Source: Halarsenatibacter sp964462585 (lineage in GTDB: Bacteria > Bacillota > Halanaerobiia > Halanaerobiales > Halarsenatibacteraceae). From it: a stretch of 10,436 nucleotides of DNA. The position numbers were made by a program, and so were the translations under genes. Positions 7,328 through 10,436 of the stretch are shown in pieces; position 1 is the first letter of the stretch; each line of letters starts with the position of its first letter. The notes beneath the pieces are model-generated. The model did no database searches and was not told where the DNA came from. It saw nothing but the letters and a program-made list of their open reading frames with translations. Location: positions 1-10,436 of the forward strand of contig CAYXAK010000063.1 in NCBI GenBank assembly GCA_964462585.1, written 5' to 3'.

Positions 7328-7705
7328 ATGCCAACGATTAATCAGCTGATCCGCAAAGGACGAGAAAAAGTCAAGAAGAAGACCACAGCTCCGGCCCTCG
7401 ATGGCTGTCCCCAGAAGAGGGGAGTTTGCACCAGGGTTTATACAGCCACTCCCAAAAAGCCCAATTCCGCTCTGCGCAAGGTGGCCAGAGTCAGGCTTAC
7501 AAATGGGAAAGAAGTGACAGCCTATATTCCCGGCATAGGCCACAACCTGCAGGAGCACTCTGTTGTGCTGGTTAGAGGTGGGAGAGTAAAAGATCTTCCC
7601 GGTGTGCGCTATCATATAGTCAGGGGAGCTCTCGATACAGCCGGTGTTGAGGATCGAAAACAGGCCCGCTCCAAGTATGGTGTCAAAAAGCCCGATGATG
7701 ATTAA
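7328..7705 (+). CDS. rpsL: 30S ribosomal protein S12
   Basis: S12 sits at the decoding centre of the small ribosomal subunit and affects accuracy and streptomycin response. From the ATG at 7328 it is 125 residues, starting MPTINQLIRKGREK. It contains the conserved CPQKRGVCTRVYT (27-39), TPKKPNSALRKV (41-52) and GGRVKDLPGVRYH (84-96). Lys43, Lys44 and Lys88, the usual sites of streptomycin-resistance changes, are wild type. Asp89 is the residue that RimO methylthiolates in some bacteria. The C-terminus ends in three Asp rather than the basic tail of E. coli S12. The stop TAA is followed at once by an in-frame TGA. The gene is first in the str operon, behind its own promoter and leader hairpin. 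A B. subtilis-like L7Ae-family gene (rplGB/ybxF) between rpoC and rpsL is absent. Confidence 0.98.
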   Translation: MPTINQLIRKGREKVKKKTTAPALDGCPQKRGVCTRVYTATPKKPNSALRKVARVRLTNGKEVTAYIPGIGHNLQEHSVVLVRGGRVKDLPGVRYHIVRGALDTAGVEDRKQARSKYGVKKPDDD

Positions 7706-7756
7706 TGAAGGATTTTTTTGCCGTTCAACAATGCTATTTAGCGAGGGGGGACGACC

Positions 7757-8224
7757 ATGAGAAAAGATCGAGCTGAAAGACGAGAGATTGAACCAGATCC
7801 CGTGTATGATGAAGTGGTGGTCAACAGACTTATAAATAAAATAATGCTCGATGGCAAGAAATCTCTGGCCGAAAAAAAAGTTTATAAGGCAATGGAACAG
7901 GCGGCTGATAAAGCTGATGATGATCCTGTAGAAGTTGTAAAGCAGGCTCTGGAGAATATCATGCCTGCTCTGGAGGTAAGATCCCGACGAGTTGGGGGTT
8001 CAAGCTATCAGGTACCTATCGAGGTTGATGAACACCGCAAGGTGAGCCTGGCCCTGCGCTGGTTTGTGGAAGCGGTCAGATCACGGGGTGAGCTTAACCT
8101 CGAGGAAAGAATTGCTGGAGAGCTTCTCGATGCTTACAACAATTCCGGCGGTGCAGTTAGAACCAAGGAAGAAGTTCACCGTCAGGCAGAAGCAAATAGA
8201 GCATTTGCTCATTATAGATGGTAA
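7757..8224 (+). CDS. rpsG: 30S ribosomal protein S7
   Basis: S7 is the primary binder of the 3' major domain of 16S rRNA, starting assembly of the 30S head near the E site. It is 155 residues, the usual length. The ATG at 7757 is preceded by GAGGGGGG (7743-7750) with six bases between. Family segments seen are INKIMLDGKKSLAEK (26-40), ALENIMPALEVRSRRVGG (64-81), YQVPIEVD (84-91), RGELNLEER (109-117; the family usually has EKTMEER) and the C-terminal AEANRAFAHYRW. The N-terminus starts MRKDRAER rather than MPRKG or MPRRG. It lies 51 bases after rpsL. That gap holds a run of seven T but no hairpin strong enough to be a terminator. In E. coli S7 represses its operon at the rpsL-rpsG junction; I cannot identify that structure here. 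Stop codons TAA and TGA are in tandem. Confidence 0.98.
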   Translation: MRKDRAERREIEPDPVYDEVVVNRLINKIMLDGKKSLAEKKVYKAMEQAADKADDDPVEVVKQALENIMPALEVRSRRVGGSSYQVPIEVDEHRKVSLALRWFVEAVRSRGELNLEERIAGELLDAYNNSGGAVRTKEEVHRQAEANRAFAHYRW

Positions 8225-8259
8225 TGATGCAGGCAAGCTGTTTGTCTGGAAAGTTTAGT

Positions 8260-8266
8260 AAGGAGG
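8260..8266 (+). promoter_or_regulatory. Shine-Dalgarno of fusA
   Basis: AAGGAGG at 8260-8266 lies seven bases before the ATG at 8274. The 49-base rpsG-fusA gap has no recognisable promoter or terminator, so fusA should be co-transcribed with the ribosomal protein genes. Confidence 0.8.
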
Positions 8267-8273
8267 GAGTATA

Positions 8274-10343
8274 ATGGCCCGACAATTCCCATTAGAAAGA
8301 ACAAGAAATATCGGGATTATATCGCACATCGACGCCGGTAAAACAACCACGACCGAGCGCATACTCTACTATACCGGTCGAGTGCACAAAATGGGAGAAA
8401 CTCATGATGGGGCCGCAGTCATGGATTTCATGGAACAGGAGCAGGAGAGAGGAATTACCATAACCTCTGCTGCTACCACCTGTCAGTGGCGTGATCATCG
8501 CGTTAACATTATAGACACGCCCGGTCACGTTGATTTTACCGTGGAAGTTGAAAGATCGCTGCGAGTTCTCGATGGCGCTATTGCGCTTTTCTGTTCTGTC
8601 GGTGGTGTTGAACCACAGTCAGAGACTGTCTGGAGACAGGCGGATAAATATCATGTGCCCCGGATTGCCTTTATCAATAAGATGGATCGCATGGGTGCTG
8701 ATTTTTTCCGTGTGGTCGGGATGATGAAGGAGAGGCTGGGTGCAAACGCTGTTCCTATCCAGCTGCCCGTGGGCAATGAGGATGAATTTAAAGGTGTAAT
8801 AGATCTGATAAATATGGATGCTATAATATATCACGATGATCTGGGCGTAAATTACGAACGCTGTGAAATTCCTGAGGAATATCAGGAGCAGGCCAGAGAG
8901 AAGCGCGAAGAGCTCATGGAAAAACTGGCCGAAGAAGATGACGAGCTGATGATGAAGTATTTAGAAGAAGAGGAGATAAGTGAGGAGAAGATATTTGAAG
9001 TTCTGCGGAAGGCCGTGCTCGATGTCAGTATTGTACCGGTGATGTGCGGTTCGGCCTTTAAAAATAAAGGTGTGCAGATGCTGCTCGACGCCGTCGTTGA
9101 TTTTCTGCCCTCGCCCCGGGATGTCCCACCTGTGAAAGGATTTCACCCCGAGACAGAGGAGGAGGAAGTCAGAGAGGCTGATGATGATTCACCTTTCTCC
9201 GCTCTGGCTTTCAAGATAATGTCCGACCCCTATGTGGGCAAACTGGCATTTTTCCGGGTCTATTCCGGTGTGCTTGAGGCCGGTTCCTATATCTACAACT
9301 CCACCTCCGATGAGAGGGAGAGAATAGGCCGCATACTGCAGATGCATGCCAATCACCGCGAGGAAAGAGATAATGTTTACGCCGGAGATCTGGCTGCTGC
9401 GGTGGGCTTAAAGAACACCACAACAGGTGACACACTCTGTGATGACGATCATCCCATTATTCTGGAGTCTATGGACTTTCCCGAACCTGTTATCTCGGTT
9501 GCCATCGAGCCCAAAAGCCAGGCTGAACAGGATAAATTGAGCGAAGCGCTGCAGAAGCTGGCTGAGGAGGATCCCACTTTCCGGGTAAAGACCGATGAGG
9601 AGACCGGACAGACCCTGATAAGGGGCATGGGCGAGCTGCATCTTGAGGTAATCGTCAACAGACTGCTGAGAGATTTCAATGTAGATGCCAATGTAGGTCA
9701 GCCCCGCGTTTCCTATCGGGAGACCATCACAGAACCCGTCTATGATGTAGAGGGTGAGTTCATAAGACAGAGCGGTGGTCGCGGCCAGTACGGTCATGTG
9801 ATTATGGATCTAGAACCGATGGAGGAGGGCGCCGGCTTTGAATTTGAGAACGATATTTTTGGCGGTTCAATTCCCAAAGAATACATTCCTTCAGTAGAAG
9901 ACGGTGTCAAAGAGGCCATGGAGAATGGCATAACAGCCGGCTATCCGGTGGTCGATGTCAAGGTGACTTTGAAGGACGGCAGTTACCACGAGGTCGACTC
10001 TTCCGAGATGGCTTTCAAGATTGCCGGTTCTATGGGATTTAGAGAAGCTGCTCAGAAGGCCAGCCCCGTCATCCTAGAGCCCATGATGGAGGTTGAAGTG
10101 GTAACACCCGATGAATATATGGGCGAGGTTATCGGAGATCTCAATGGACGCCGGGGAGAGGTAAAGGGCATGGAACAGCGGAACAAGGCTCAGGTTGTCA
10201 AGGCCGTAGTCCCCCTGGCTGAGATGTTCGGTTATGCAACCGATCTCCGCTCTAAAACTCAGGGACGGGCAACCCATACCATGCAGTTTTCCCATTATGC
10301 CCAGGCACCGGCCAGTATAGCTGAAGAGATTCGGAATAAATGA
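8274..10343 (+). CDS. fusA: Translation elongation factor G (EF-G)
   Basis: This GTPase drives tRNA-mRNA translocation on the ribosome and, with RRF, ribosome recycling; 689 residues, close to B. subtilis EF-G. GTPase motifs in order are the P-loop SHIDAGKT (17-24), switch I RGITITSAATT with Thr62, DTPGH (81-85) with the catalytic His85, NKMD (135-138) and GSAFKNKG (259-266). Ser17 replaces the usual Ala at the first P-loop position; release factor RF3 carries Ser there. The beta-barrel domain II follows, then domain III with RGMGELHLEV, domain IV with QPRVSYRET, SGGRGQYGHV and the tip segment HEVDSSEMAFK, and domain V to the end. The QPQSETVW-type motif (here EPQSETVW) marks canonical EF-G rather than LepA, RF3 or tetracycline-resistance proteins. 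Stretches rich in Glu and Asp occur in the G' region (about 205-240) and near 290-305. It is third in the str operon. Confidence 0.98.
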   Translation: MARQFPLERTRNIGIISHIDAGKTTTTERILYYTGRVHKMGETHDGAAVMDFMEQEQERGITITSAATTCQWRDHRVNIIDTPGHVDFTVEVERSLRVLDGAIALFCSVGGVEPQSETVWRQADKYHVPRIAFINKMDRMGADFFRVVGMMKERLGANAVPIQLPVGNEDEFKGVIDLINMDAIIYHDDLGVNYERCEIPEEYQEQAREKREELMEKLAEEDDELMMKYLEEEEISEEKIFEVLRKAVLDVSIVPVMCGSAFKNKGVQMLLDAVVDFLPSPRDVPPVKGFHPETEEEEVREADDDSPFSALAFKIMSDPYVGKLAFFRVYSGVLEAGSYIYNSTSDERERIGRILQMHANHREERDNVYAGDLAAAVGLKNTTTGDTLCDDDHPIILESMDFPEPVISVAIEPKSQAEQDKLSEALQKLAEEDPTFRVKTDEETGQTLIRGMGELHLEVIVNRLLRDFNVDANVGQPRVSYRETITEPVYDVEGEFIRQSGGRGQYGHVIMDLEPMEEGAGFEFENDIFGGSIPKEYIPSVEDGVKEAMENGITAGYPVVDVKVTLKDGSYHEVDSSEMAFKIAGSMGFREAAQKASPVILEPMMEVEVVTPDEYMGEVIGDLNGRRGEVKGMEQRNKAQVVKAVVPLAEMFGYATDLRSKTQGRATHTMQFSHYAQAPASIAEEIRNK

Positions 10344-10405
10344 TTGAGTATTTAACAATACCAGTCAGCAAATAAAAACTCAACACTCAAAGGAGGATGA
10401 AGAGG
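10344..10405 (+). promoter_or_regulatory. fusA-tuf gap with the tuf Shine-Dalgarno
   Basis: AAAGGAGG at 10389-10396 lies nine bases before the ATG at 10406, a strong ribosome binding site. An in-frame ATG at 10397 touches the site directly and is too close to be used. The gap also has a short direct repeat ACTCAA (10378-10383, 10385-10390), complementary to TTGAGT at 10344-10349. I find no convincing promoter: TTGAGT has no good -10 box at 16-18 bases. No terminator is seen. Confidence 0.6.
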
Positions 10406-10436
10406 ATGGCAAACAAGGAGAAATTTGAGAGGACAA
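10406..10436 (+). CDS. tuf: Elongation factor Tu, 5' end only
   Basis: Only the first ten codons are in the window: MANKEKFERT, matching the EF-Tu N-terminus (MAKEKFDRSKP or MAKAKFERTKP types), with an extra Asn at position 3. EF-Tu carries aminoacyl-tRNA to the ribosomal A site as a GTP complex. The position right after fusA, behind a strong Shine-Dalgarno sequence, is the standard str operon place. The gene continues past the window edge, so nothing can be said about its intactness. Confidence 0.9.
   Translation, partial: MANKEKFERT

Noticed and set aside
7706..7756. Terminator between rpsL and rpsG based on the run of seven T
   Set aside because: No stable hairpin precedes the T-run, and the genes are a standard co-transcribed pair.
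10344..10405. Separate tuf promoter in the fusA-tuf gap
   Set aside because: TTGAGT at 10344 lacks a -10 box at the right distance; co-transcription from the rpsL promoter is simpler.

Overview
This is a core informational gene cluster from what looks like an anaerobic, possibly halophilic member of the Bacillota (Clostridia or Halanaerobiia side). It is read entirely on the + strand: rpoB, rpoC, rpsL, rpsG, fusA and the first 31 bases of tuf. The proteins resemble the Bacillus subtilis versions as I remember them: no large proteobacterial insertions in beta or beta-prime, a rpoC start MLNVNNF, and the order rpoBC - rpsL - rpsG - fusA - tuf. Strong AAGGAGG Shine-Dalgarno sequences, two near-consensus sigma-A promoters, frequent ATA (Ile) and AGA/AGG (Arg) codons, and acidic surface loops and tails fit a low-to-moderate-GC firmicute with mild halophile-like acidity. 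The genus is a guess and is not shown by the sequence.

Layout. Bases 1-87 hold no gene that I can support, only two weak inverted repeats. A TTGACA-17-TAACAT extended -10 promoter (88-116) starts a long, AT-rich leader (about 122-392) containing a perfect 15-bp inverted repeat followed by six T. Then come rpoB (393-3644) and, after 32 bases, rpoC (3677-7177, TTG start). Three bases after the rpoC stop lies a second strong promoter, TTGACA-17-TAAAAT (7181-7209). Its roughly 112-nt leader carries a long GC-rich hairpin just before the rpsL ribosome binding site. rpsL (7328-7705), rpsG (7757-8224), fusA (8274-10343) and tuf (from 10406, cut by the window end) follow with gaps of 49-62 bases.

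How it works together. RpoB and RpoC form the catalytic core of RNA polymerase. S12 and S7 are parts of the 30S decoding centre and head. EF-G drives translocation, and EF-Tu delivers aminoacyl-tRNA. The two promoters divide the cluster into an rpoBC unit and a str unit (rpsL-rpsG-fusA-tuf). No terminator is evident between them, so some read-through is expected.

All genes look intact and vertically inherited. I see no mobile element, CRISPR array, tRNA, rRNA or new protein system. The parts worth a second look are non-coding: the two leaders. A few substitutions at normally conserved positions (RpoB Tyr395, RpoC Ala886, EF-G Ser17) are also noted.
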